DNA of 5,161 nt, taken from an uncultured beta proteobacterium. Lineage in GTDB: Bacteria; Pseudomonadota; Gammaproteobacteria; Burkholderiales; Burkholderiaceae_C. Both the position numbers and the translations under genes were made by a program. The stretch is from positions 1 through 5,161 of the forward strand of contig CAJASG010000505.1 in the NCBI GenBank assembly GCA_903944555.1, in the 5' to 3' direction. Positions within the stretch are counted from its first letter, which is position 1, and every line of letters begins with the position of its first letter. Positions 1-5,116 of the stretch are shown one piece after another. The notes under the pieces are model-generated. The model saw only the letters and a program-made list of their open reading frames with translations, was not told the DNA's origin and ran no database searches.

Positions 1-530
1 ACCACGGTGCCAGCGGCGGCCGCGTTCAGGTCGGCCAGCATGCCGTCAAAATCCACGCCGCGGTTAGCCGCGTCGTAGTAGCGGTAGCTTTCAACGGTAA
101 AGCCTGCATTGGTGAACAGGGCGCGGTGGTTTTCCCAGCTGGGGTCGGAAATCAAGACCTTGGCGTTGGGGTTGAGGCGCTTCAGGAAGTCAGCGCCAAT
201 TTTTAGTCCGCCCGTGCCACCAATAGCTTGCACCGTGGCCACGCGGCCGGAGGTGATGGGTTCGCTGCCAGCACCGAACACCAGGGTTTTGACACCCGCG
301 TCGTACGCCGCGATGCCGTCAATAGGCAGGTAGCCACGGGGCTTGGGGGATTCCATCATGGTTTTTTCAGCGGCCTGTACGCACTGCAGCAAGGGGAGCT
401 TGCCGTTGTCGTCGTAGTACACGCCCACGCCCAAGTTCACTTTGGCCGGATTGGTGTCGGCGTTGAATTGTTCGTTCAAACCCAAAATTGGGTCACGGGG
501 GGCCATTTCGACGGCGGAAAAGAGAGACAT
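1..530 (-). CDS. tyrB: Class I aspartate/aromatic amino acid aminotransferase, N-terminal part
   Basis: PLP-dependent transaminase that exchanges amino groups between aspartate or aromatic amino acids and 2-oxoglutarate in the cytoplasm. The visible 176 residues start MSLFSAVEMAPRDPILGLNE and align by eye along their whole length with E. coli AspC/TyrB: the DPILGL opening, NLGVGVYYD (about 32-40), the YLPIDGI segment (67-73), the GGTGGL phosphate-binding loop (104-109) and the SDPSWENH segment (128-135), whose Trp132 matches the residue stacking on the PLP ring. The catalytic Lys lies beyond the window's left edge, so the gene is cut by the window, not broken. The ATG at 530 has AGGA seven bases upstream. 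AspC-like and TyrB-like specificity cannot be separated from this half; the symbol follows usual naming in Burkholderiales. It lies downstream of and in the same direction as the sulfatase operon but looks like an unrelated housekeeping gene with its own promoter. Confidence 0.93.
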   Translation of the reverse strand, partial: MSLFSAVEMAPRDPILGLNEQFNADTNPAKVNLGVGVYYDDNGKLPLLQCVQAAEKTMMESPKPRGYLPIDGIAAYDAGVKTLVFGAGSEPITSGRVATVQAIGGTGGLKIGADFLKRLNPNAKVLISDPSWENHRALFTNAGFTVESYRYYDAANRGVDFDGMLADLNAAAAGTV

Positions 531-535
531 GGAAG

Positions 536-555
536 GGTCCTGTGAAGAGAGGACC
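536..555 (-). promoter_or_regulatory. Hairpin covering the aminotransferase ribosome binding site
   Basis: On the minus strand GGTCCT (555-550) and AGGACC (541-536) form a perfect 6-bp inverted repeat around an 8-base loop (CTCTTCAC). The 3' arm contains AGGA, the only Shine-Dalgarno candidate for the ATG at 530, so the folded mRNA would hide it, while the 5' arm mimics the anti-Shine-Dalgarno UCCU. The repeat is seen directly; a role in translation control is inference. A start site about seven bases past the -10 element would fall near 552, inside the 5' arm, so the hairpin might form fully only on read-through transcripts from the sulfatase operon. Confidence 0.5.
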
Positions 556-558
556 TTT

Positions 559-585
559 ATTTTACCGGTGCCGCGTGGGCGGCAA
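559..585 (-). promoter_or_regulatory. Weak sigma70-like promoter for the aminotransferase
   Basis: On the minus strand TAAAAT (564-559) matches five of six bases of the -10 consensus. TTGCCG (585-580) is a possible -35 box, but the spacer is only 15 bases. The predicted start near 552 leaves a leader of about 22 bases. The spacer and part of the -35 are occupied by the palindrome at 569-584, so it could act as an operator. The poor spacing keeps this call tentative. Confidence 0.35.
569..584 (-). terminator. Perfect stem-loop after the propeller gene; terminator or operator
   Basis: TGCCGC and GCGGCA form a perfect 6-bp GC-rich stem with a 4-base loop, beginning seven bases past the stop codon of the propeller gene. 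Position and stem strength fit a terminator of the sulfatase operon, but neither strand has a clean T-run after it: the minus strand continues CCGGTAAAATAAAG and the plus strand ATAATTTC. It also fills the spacer of the aminotransferase promoter, so a protein-binding palindrome is an equally fair reading. Confidence 0.4.
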
Positions 586-590
586 TAATT

Positions 591-1844
591 TCATTGCACA
601 AAAATGCGGGCGAGGCGCCCCATCGATGACCAGTAAAAGTCACGCCCCCAGCCGGCGCTGGGAAACACCACTCCCTGGGTCAATCCGCCGCTGCGCGCCC
701 GGGCGATTTCGGCACCGGTTTCGATCTGGAGTAGCACCACTTCCTCACCAAAATTGCGGTAATCGTTGATGGCCAGCTCGCCGGTATCGGGATACAAAAC
801 CATATGGCTGGCGCAGCCAAAGGGCGACTTCTCCCACAGCGGCCTCATGGTTTGGGTTACCAAGTCAAAGCGCCAGGCCCGCAGATAGCGGTTGGCCGAG
901 TCGTAGGCCAGCACAATATTCCGCTTCACGTCCACCAGCGGCGGGTTGGTGATGCTGCCACCGGTCATACCGCTGATTTCCAGTATCTGGTGGTCCGTGG
1001 CGTCCTTCATAGAGACGCGAATCAGCCGGTTGGGTGTGGGGTTCACGCCCGAGCCGATCATCTTCACCAAGTAGTTGTGTTTTCCGTTGTCCATGAACCA
1101 GGCGTGCGTGCCGTCCAGCACCACATCCCAGCCGTAGGTTTGGGTGGTGTCGCCAATGTAGTCAAAGCGCCAGTCGGTGTCTGGCGTCAGGCTTTGCACG
1201 GCGTCATCCCAGTGGTAGCGAAAGATGGAGCGCACGCCGACCACATACACCGTGTTCCCAATGGCGCTCAAACGTGCAATGGATGGCTCGGGGCACACCG
1301 TGTCCGCACAGGCGGGTGCCATGGACTCCGCGTTTAGTACGGTGAGCCGTGCCGGGGTGGTTTCAGACAGGTTTTTGGTGACGATCAGGCCGTTGTCCAG
1401 AATCACGAACGAGTTGTAGGCCTGATTCACGGGCAACTGGTGCGAGGCCAGTAGCGCACATTGGCGGTCCAGCCGGTGTGCATACCGGCCGTACACCACA
1501 TAGATACTGCCGTTGCTGTGAATGGCCATGCCGCCCGGCCACATGGGGCCGCCGGGCAGGCGGGGCGAACTGCACAGGGTCTTCAATGAGATCGGATCAA
1601 TCCGCTCAACGCACGCGGTAGTGGGCAACCCGACCTTGGCGCGCAGTGCCGAATGCGTGAGTAAGTACACCTCGCCCGGAGCGCCCAGCACCGTCATGGT
1701 GGACATCAGGGTATTGCGTGTGGTGCATTGCAGGGTTTCGCCGTCCCGAAGGGTCAACCCCGAACCGCTGAGGGGACTTTGCAGGCGCTGGGGTCCGCCA
1801 TCTTCCGCAGGCCAGGGGCTGGCGAGGTAGCCCGTGGGGTTCAT
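591..1844 (-). CDS. Beta-propeller-like protein of unknown function, second gene of the sulfatase operon
   Basis: A 417-residue protein I cannot assign to a named family. It contains successive short strand units of the kind seen in propeller folds (NHL, SMP-30 or PQQ-like): GMAIHSNGSIYVVYGRYAHR (105-124), SFVILDNGLIVT (145-156), LSAIGNTVYVVGVRSIFRY (192-210), GWDVVLDGTHAWFMDNG (238-254), a strand unit near 303-328, ASHMVLYPDTGELAIND (345-361) and a C-terminal unit at 390-417, giving about six or seven blades. No catalytic motif stands out. There are seven Cys and no signal peptide or membrane segment, so a cytoplasmic location is predicted, unlike its partner sulfatase. The start is taken at 1844 because that ATG overlaps the sulfatase stop (ATGA), the usual sign of translational coupling; an in-frame ATG at 1901 would add 19 residues that lie inside the sulfatase's C-terminal coding region. 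It may bind or process a product of the sulfatase, but that rests on operon context alone. Confidence 0.85.
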   Translation of the reverse strand: MNPTGYLASPWPAEDGGPQRLQSPLSGSGLTLRDGETLQCTTRNTLMSTMTVLGAPGEVYLLTHSALRAKVGLPTTACVERIDPISLKTLCSSPRLPGGPMWPGGMAIHSNGSIYVVYGRYAHRLDRQCALLASHQLPVNQAYNSFVILDNGLIVTKNLSETTPARLTVLNAESMAPACADTVCPEPSIARLSAIGNTVYVVGVRSIFRYHWDDAVQSLTPDTDWRFDYIGDTTQTYGWDVVLDGTHAWFMDNGKHNYLVKMIGSGVNPTPNRLIRVSMKDATDHQILEISGMTGGSITNPPLVDVKRNIVLAYDSANRYLRAWRFDLVTQTMRPLWEKSPFGCASHMVLYPDTGELAINDYRNFGEEVVLLQIETGAEIARARSGGLTQGVVFPSAGWGRDFYWSSMGRLARIFVQ

Positions 1845-3601
1845 GCTTTGGGTTTCCGTTTGCGGGCAATCAACAATACTGCGGCGGCAATACTGGCACA
1901 CAGTAGCAAGAAGGCCTTGGCACCATAGGTGGGTAACCAGTAGTGCGTCATGCTGTTGAGAAATACCTGTTTGGTCGGGTTGTAGCCATCGGGCATGGGC
2001 AGCACGCCGTGGGCCTTGGCATAGGTTTCGTAATCCGATTGCATGGCCTTGAAGAGGTCTGGCATTTGGGCCTGCAGGTCGGTGGTTTCCCCAGGGTCTT
2101 TACCCAGGTCGTGCAGATGCCACTGCCCATCGCCCACGGGGGGCAGGTTTTTGACCAGCTTCATGTCGCCCTTGAACAGCGCCAAATTGCCGGACAGCTC
2201 GTACCCAATTGCCTGCGTCGCGGGGTGTGCCCGCTGGGATTTGCCCTGTAGCAAGGGCAACAGGCTGGTGCCTGCGACGGGTTCAATCGTTTGGTTCTTG
2301 TATTGGTTGCCTGGCAGCGGGACTCCTGCCAGCTCCAGCAGCGTGGGCATGATGTCGGTGACATGGGTCAGGCTTTGCTGCACCTGGTTGGCCCGCACAC
2401 CCGCTACGCCGGAGATGATCAGGGGTGTGCGAATACCGCCTTCACCCGCGTAAAACTTGTAGGTGTTCAAGGGCGATGCGGCGGCGCTGGCCCAACTGGG
2501 GCCCATGATGCCGTAGGCGCCTTTGCCACCGAGCTTGTCAATGTCTTGGGTGTATTGCGTTTTCAACCACAGCTGCGCTTCGGCGTAGTCCGATCCTTCT
2601 GAGCCGTTGTCGGACAAAAACACAAACACCGTGTTGTCGTACTCACCGGTGCGTTTCAAGTGGGTGATCAAGCGCCCCACATGGAAATCCATGGCGTCGG
2701 CCATGCCGGCATACACCTCCATGCGGCGCTGCTCGTACAGCTTGTCTTGGTCGCTCAGGGCGTCCCAGTCGCGTGTAGTGTTCATGCGCGCCATGGGCGT
2801 GCCTGGGGGAATGAGTCCGAGTTCGGCGGCCTTGTTGCGCCGAGACTCACGCAGGGCGGTCCAGCCGTCTTTGTATTTGCCCTTGTATTTGTCAATAAAT
2901 TCGCGCGGTGCCTGCAAGGGGACGTGGTTGGCTTGAAAGCCGACATAGGCAAAGAATGGTTTGGCATCCTTGGCCCCTGCACTCAGGTAGTCAATGGTTC
3001 GGTCGACAAAGTACTGCGACGAGTAATACTCCTTGGGCATGGCCGTCTCTTTGCCGTTCTCAAACCAGTCCACCTTGGCGGAGTGGGGCAGGTAGCGCTG
3101 GGTGGGGTCCCAGTTGTCCGAGCCAGTGTCGCCTTGCACGATGGAGCGGTCAAAGCCGCGCTTGTCCGGTAGGTTGTAGCGCTCCGAGCCCACATTCCAC
3201 TTACCTGTGATGTAGGTGCGGTAACCACTGTCTTGCAGCAGCGTGGCAACCGTCACCACATTGGCGTTTAGCGAGCCCTGGTAGCCGGGCTTGCCCAAGT
3301 GCTCTGGGGGCATCGTTTCCTTCAGGTTGCCAACGCCGTTGCGGTGGTTGTCCACTCCGGTCAGTAACATGGAGCGCGTGGGGGCGCACGAGGCGGCTAC
3401 GTGGAAGTTGGAAAAGCGCACGCCGTTGCGGGCGAGGGCGTCAATATGGGGGGTGGAGATCTCACCACCAAACGAGCCTACATCGCTGAATCCCCAGTCG
3501 TCCGCGACGAGGACCATGATGTTGGGCCGCACTTTGTCCGCAGCCATCAATGACGCACATGTCCACATGGTCAGGACCAATACCAGCATTTTGTTTTTCA
3601 T
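1841..3601 (-). CDS. Cys-type arylsulfatase, AtsA-like, exported with a C-terminal membrane anchor
   Basis: A 586-residue type I sulfatase that should hydrolyse a sulfate ester using a formylglycine made from Cys72. The signature CAPTRSMLLTG (72-82) fits CxPxRxxxLTG, with Thr in the Ser position as in Pseudomonas AtsA. Similarity to that enzyme is continuous: metal ligands Asp34, Asp35, Asp331 and Asn332 (SDNGSEG), plus Arg76, Lys134, His226 (NHVPLQAPRE) and Lys382. One expected residue differs: AtsA has GKWHLG and this protein has GKWNVG, placing Asn136 at the conserved active-site His. AtsA lacks a signal peptide, whereas this protein has a Sec signal at 1-20 (MKNK, hydrophobic core, cut likely after LMA) and a hydrophobic helix at about 562-579 followed by ARKRKPKA, so the catalytic domain should face the periplasm, tethered to the inner membrane. 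The maturation enzyme is not in the window. The ATG at 3601 has GGAAGA five bases upstream. It is the first gene of the operon with the propeller protein and diverges from tetR. The substrate cannot be read from the sequence. Confidence 0.95.
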   Translation of the reverse strand: MKNKMLVLVLTMWTCASLMAADKVRPNIMVLVADDWGFSDVGSFGGEISTPHIDALARNGVRFSNFHVAASCAPTRSMLLTGVDNHRNGVGNLKETMPPEHLGKPGYQGSLNANVVTVATLLQDSGYRTYITGKWNVGSERYNLPDKRGFDRSIVQGDTGSDNWDPTQRYLPHSAKVDWFENGKETAMPKEYYSSQYFVDRTIDYLSAGAKDAKPFFAYVGFQANHVPLQAPREFIDKYKGKYKDGWTALRESRRNKAAELGLIPPGTPMARMNTTRDWDALSDQDKLYEQRRMEVYAGMADAMDFHVGRLITHLKRTGEYDNTVFVFLSDNGSEGSDYAEAQLWLKTQYTQDIDKLGGKGAYGIMGPSWASAAASPLNTYKFYAGEGGIRTPLIISGVAGVRANQVQQSLTHVTDIMPTLLELAGVPLPGNQYKNQTIEPVAGTSLLPLLQGKSQRAHPATQAIGYELSGNLALFKGDMKLVKNLPPVGDGQWHLHDLGKDPGETTDLQAQMPDLFKAMQSDYETYAKAHGVLPMPDGYNPTKQVFLNSMTHYWLPTYGAKAFLLLCASIAAAVLLIARKRKPKA

Positions 3602-3606
3602 GACGA

Positions 3607-3612
3607 TCTTCC
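3607..3612 (-). promoter_or_regulatory. Ribosome binding site of the sulfatase gene
   Basis: GGAAGA on the minus strand, five bases before the ATG at 3601. It supports that start over the in-frame Met5, which would shorten the signal peptide's charged end. Its first three bases are shared with the 19-bp operator-like repeat, so a bound repressor would sit directly next to the translation start. Confidence 0.65.
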
Positions 3613-3628
3613 ATACACAACTGTACTG
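3610..3628 (-). promoter_or_regulatory. Operator-like 19-bp repeat, copy 1 (sulfatase leader)
   Basis: The minus strand reads CAGTACAGTTGTGTATGGA. Eighteen of 19 bases recur in opposite orientation at 4975-4993, and identity stops abruptly on both sides. Within it TACA-N4-TGTA (3614-3625) is an inverted repeat of the size TetR-type repressors bind, and a second dyad, CAAC-T-GTAC-T-GTTG, spans 3618-3631. It lies between the putative -10 element and the sulfatase start codon, a position where a bound repressor would block transcription. Binding by the adjacent TetR protein is inference. Confidence 0.6.
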
Positions 3629-3639
3629 TTGACGTGAAT

Positions 3640-3645
3640 ATTATC
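3640..3645 (-). promoter_or_regulatory. Putative -10 element of the sulfatase operon
   Basis: GATAAT on the minus strand matches five of six -10 bases and lies in the only AT-rich patch of the leader (TGATAATATTCA). No good -35 hexamer stands 16-18 bases upstream, so the promoter is weak, depends on an activator, or lies elsewhere. A start near 3633 would put the operator-like repeat immediately downstream. Confidence 0.35.
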
Positions 3646-3660
3646 ATGGCAAGCGGATTT

Positions 3661-3688
3661 TTGACATGTTGCACAATCCAGGGATGAT
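3661..3688 (+). promoter_or_regulatory. Putative sigma70 promoter of tetR
   Basis: A perfect -35 TTGACA (3661-3666) is followed after 16 bases by GATGAT (3683-3688), which matches four of six -10 bases. The start would fall near 3695, giving a leader of only about 12 bases that just includes the AAGAAG ribosome site. The 19-bp repeat lies upstream of this promoter, so the same site could influence both divergent genes. Confidence 0.42.
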
Positions 3689-3694
3689 GGCGAA

Positions 3695-3700
3695 AAGAAG
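3695..3700 (+). promoter_or_regulatory. Ribosome binding site deciding the GTG start of tetR
   Basis: AAGAAG lies six bases before the GTG at 3707. The tetR frame has a stop at 3662-3664 and no ATG, GTG or TTG between it and 3707, so the GTG is the most upstream possible start and this purine run supports it. Confidence 0.6.
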
Positions 3701-3706
3701 ATAACC

Positions 3707-4333
3707 GTGGGCACTTCCCCCAAGACGCGCAAGCGCTCTGAAACCCCCAGACTGTCCCGAGATGACTGGCTGGACGCCGCATTCCATGCGGTGGTGGAAG
3801 GCGGCTTTGACAACGTGCGTGTTCTGGTGATTGCCGACGCACTGGGGGTTACCCGCGGCAGCTTCTATTGGCACTTCACCGACCATGCCGACCTGGTGAA
3901 CACGTTGCTGATGCGCTGGCAGTCCCAAGAAATTGCGACGGGCCAAAGCATGCAGACCCCGGCGATCGAAGACCCGCAGGGCGATCTGGAGTTGTTGCTG
4001 GAGGCCGCACTGGCGCACGCCCAAACTGACTTGGAAAACATGCGCTTTGAGTTGGCCGTGCGCGGTCTTGCGCGGCGTGATGCCGCCGTGGCCAAGATGC
4101 TGCTTGAGGTGGACCAGATGCGGCTGGCCTTGTTTGAGACCAAGTTCCAGCGGCTGACCGGTGACCCGCGCGCTGCGGCGGATCTGGCGTCCCTGTTTTA
4201 CCTGGCGATTGTTGGCAGCAACCAGGCCCTCAGCCGCCCGGACAATCCGCCCCAGACCAAGGAATACCTCAAGGGCATCATCACCCGCTACTTGATTCGG
4301 CGAGAGCCGCCTGCTAAGCCCAAAGCGCCCTGA
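3707..4333 (+). CDS. TetR/AcrR-family transcriptional regulator
   Basis: A 208-residue DNA-binding regulator of the TetR type, normally a dimer whose N-terminal helix-turn-helix releases DNA when a small ligand enters the C-terminal pocket. The N-terminal domain is typical: a basic lead (KTRKRSE), a first helix around WLDAAFHAVVEGGFDNV (21-37), then the helix-turn-helix with IADALGVTRGSFYWHFTDHADLV (about 42-64), including the characteristic GSFYWHF. The C-terminal part (about 70-200) is helical and unlike any ligand-binding domain I can name. It starts with GTG. The gene diverges from the sulfatase operon across 105 bases and its 3' end overlaps the convergent barrel gene by 20 bp. Control of its neighbours is inferred from this arrangement and from the two 19-bp repeats bracketing the gene. 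The ligand is unknown; a sulfated substrate or its desulfated product would be a reasonable guess. Confidence 0.93.
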   Translation: MGTSPKTRKRSETPRLSRDDWLDAAFHAVVEGGFDNVRVLVIADALGVTRGSFYWHFTDHADLVNTLLMRWQSQEIATGQSMQTPAIEDPQGDLELLLEAALAHAQTDLENMRFELAVRGLARRDAAVAKMLLEVDQMRLALFETKFQRLTGDPRAAADLASLFYLAIVGSNQALSRPDNPPQTKEYLKGIITRYLIRREPPAKPKAP

Positions 4334-4940
4334 GCGCGAAAATTGAAACGCCTACCAGCGCCAAAATGGCAGCGACGCTTGCGCGTACGAAAAACAGGCT
4401 AAGCAAGGGTTTCACTGGGAAGATGTGGGTCTTTTCGATCGCAGCCCACTTGTGAATAAACGTGTCTGCACGATGCGCTGCGACGGCAAAGCGTAAAAAA
4501 TCGCGGCGGCTGCGGTAGCGCACCATGGCGACATAGTGCCAGGCGACCGCATCTGAGGGTTCGACAAAACTCCCACTGCGGCGCGCCACAAACAGCAAAA
4601 TGTTTGCGTGGCGCAACAAGGGCCATGCAATCGCTTTGGCGTAACGCCGGTCTGCCGCGCGCGGGTCGTCGCCATAGCTGTGGCCTGCGGGGTACAAAGC
4701 TTTGGCCCGGTAGCGCACCAGGTTTTGCATGACGAACTCTCCTCCGTCATCGCTGGCAATCAGTTTGCGAATGTCCTCAAGTGCGGCCTGGTCCTTTGGT
4801 TCGCCGGCTGGGGCATCAAGCGCAGTCAATAACTCTTCAATCTCGCGGGCTTCGAGCGGCTTGCCGCGCCCGCCGTACCAGATCAAAAACAGCCCATAAA
4901 TTGCCAGCAGGGGGATAAATATGCCAAGTGTGGAATTCAT
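4314..4940 (-). CDS. Membrane protein with probable dimeric alpha/beta-barrel (DUF1330-like) core
   Basis: A 208-residue protein with a hydrophobic N-terminal helix (about 5-22, then WYGGRGK) and a second at about 181-206. Between them lies a soluble region whose segments FVMQNLVRYRAKALYPAG (69-86), ADRRYAKAI (96-104), ILLFVARRSGSFV (114-126) and VAMVRYRSRRDFLRFA (137-152) follow the strand-helix pattern of DUF1330/EthD-like ferredoxin-fold barrels. This fold resemblance is judged by eye. HKWAAIEKTHIFPVKP (163-178) looks like a conserved signature, but I cannot attach a function to it. The region before the ATG at 4940 (CCCCACACC) has no Shine-Dalgarno sequence, so the start is less certain than the frame. 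It runs convergently into tetR with a 20-bp overlap. A good promoter with the second 19-bp repeat over its -10 lies upstream, suggesting joint control with the sulfatase operon. Confidence 0.85.
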   Translation of the reverse strand: MNSTLGIFIPLLAIYGLFLIWYGGRGKPLEAREIEELLTALDAPAGEPKDQAALEDIRKLIASDDGGEFVMQNLVRYRAKALYPAGHSYGDDPRAADRRYAKAIAWPLLRHANILLFVARRSGSFVEPSDAVAWHYVAMVRYRSRRDFLRFAVAAHRADTFIHKWAAIEKTHIFPVKPLLSLFFVRASVAAILALVGVSIFALRALWA

Positions 4941-4974
4941 GGTGTGGGGTATTTGGGACGATGGTGCGTTGTTT

Positions 4975-4993
4975 CAGTACAGTAGTGTATGGA
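4975..4993 (+). promoter_or_regulatory. Operator-like 19-bp repeat, copy 2 (barrel-gene promoter)
   Basis: The plus strand reads CAGTACAGTAGTGTATGGA, identical to copy 1 at 3610-3628 except for A instead of T at position 10. Its inner part, TACAGTAGTGTA (4978-4989), is a 10-of-12 palindrome, a better dyad than copy 1. It covers the putative -10 element and start site of the barrel-protein gene. The shared sequence and promoter position strongly suggest one regulator acting on both sites; that it is the TetR protein encoded between them is inference. Confidence 0.62.
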
Positions 4994-5011
4994 TATTGTG
5001 CCTGCTGTCAA
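4984..5011 (-). promoter_or_regulatory. Sigma70 promoter of the barrel-protein gene
   Basis: On the minus strand a perfect TTGACA (5011-5006) is followed after 16 bases by TACACT (4989-4984), which keeps the most conserved -10 bases (TA, A and the final T). Transcription would begin near 4977, leaving a leader of about 37 bases before the ATG at 4940. The -10 lies inside the 19-bp operator-like repeat. Confidence 0.58.
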
Positions 5012-5017
5012 CGCAAG

Positions 5018-5036
5018 CCTTTTGGGGCTGAAAAGG
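5018..5036. repeat. Short inverted repeat CCTTTT/AAAAGG
   Basis: CCTTTT (5018-5023) and AAAAGG (5031-5036) are a perfect 6-bp inverted repeat with a 7-base loop (GGGGCTG), just upstream of the -35 box of the barrel gene. A run of five T follows on the plus strand at 5043-5047, but no plus-strand gene ends here. It may be part of the dispersed element to its right or an upstream regulatory site. Confidence 0.35.
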
Positions 5037-5040
5037 AGGC

Positions 5041-5112
5041 GATTTTTGAGGCTAAATGCGGCATTAGACCAATAGATATATGCGCAAGCAGCTATGAAAA
5101 ATATAGCAAAAT
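5041..5112. repeat. Comamonadaceae-type dispersed intergenic element
   Basis: An AT-rich stretch containing GGCTAAATGCGGCATTAGACC, then TGCGCAAGCAG and the stem GCTAT (5091-5095)/ATAGC (5103-5107) around GAAAAAT. I recall closely similar units (AAGCGCAAGCAGCTAT...ATAGC) between genes in many Comamonadaceae genomes; that is memory, not a search. Only one copy is present here. The stem is followed by AAAATAATG on the plus strand and is AT-rich, so it is a poor rho-independent terminator, though such units often sit between genes. No protein-coding signal is seen in it. Confidence 0.5.
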
Positions 5113-5116
5113 AATG

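Noticed and set aside
804..1337. 177-residue plus-strand open frame inside the propeller gene
   Set aside because: Lies entirely opposite the propeller reading frame, has no ribosome site and a His/Val-rich composition typical of antisense frames in GC-rich genes.
1845..1901. 19-residue N-terminal extension of the propeller protein from an ATG at 1901
   Set aside because: It lies within the sulfatase's C-terminal anchor coding region; the ATGA start at 1844 is the standard coupled arrangement, and the extension looks neither like a signal peptide nor like part of the fold.
2660..3172. 170-residue plus-strand open frame inside the sulfatase gene
   Set aside because: Antisense to the conserved sulfatase catalytic region; no family resemblance and no upstream signals.
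3684..3704. Tiny open frame MMAKRR ending two bases before the tetR GTG
   Set aside because: Could be a leader peptide, but it has no properly spaced ribosome site and its ATG lies in the candidate -10, so it would probably not be transcribed.
3644..4024. 126-residue minus-strand open frame opposite tetR
   Set aside because: Shadow of the tetR reading frame; it also spans the divergent promoter region and shows no known motif.
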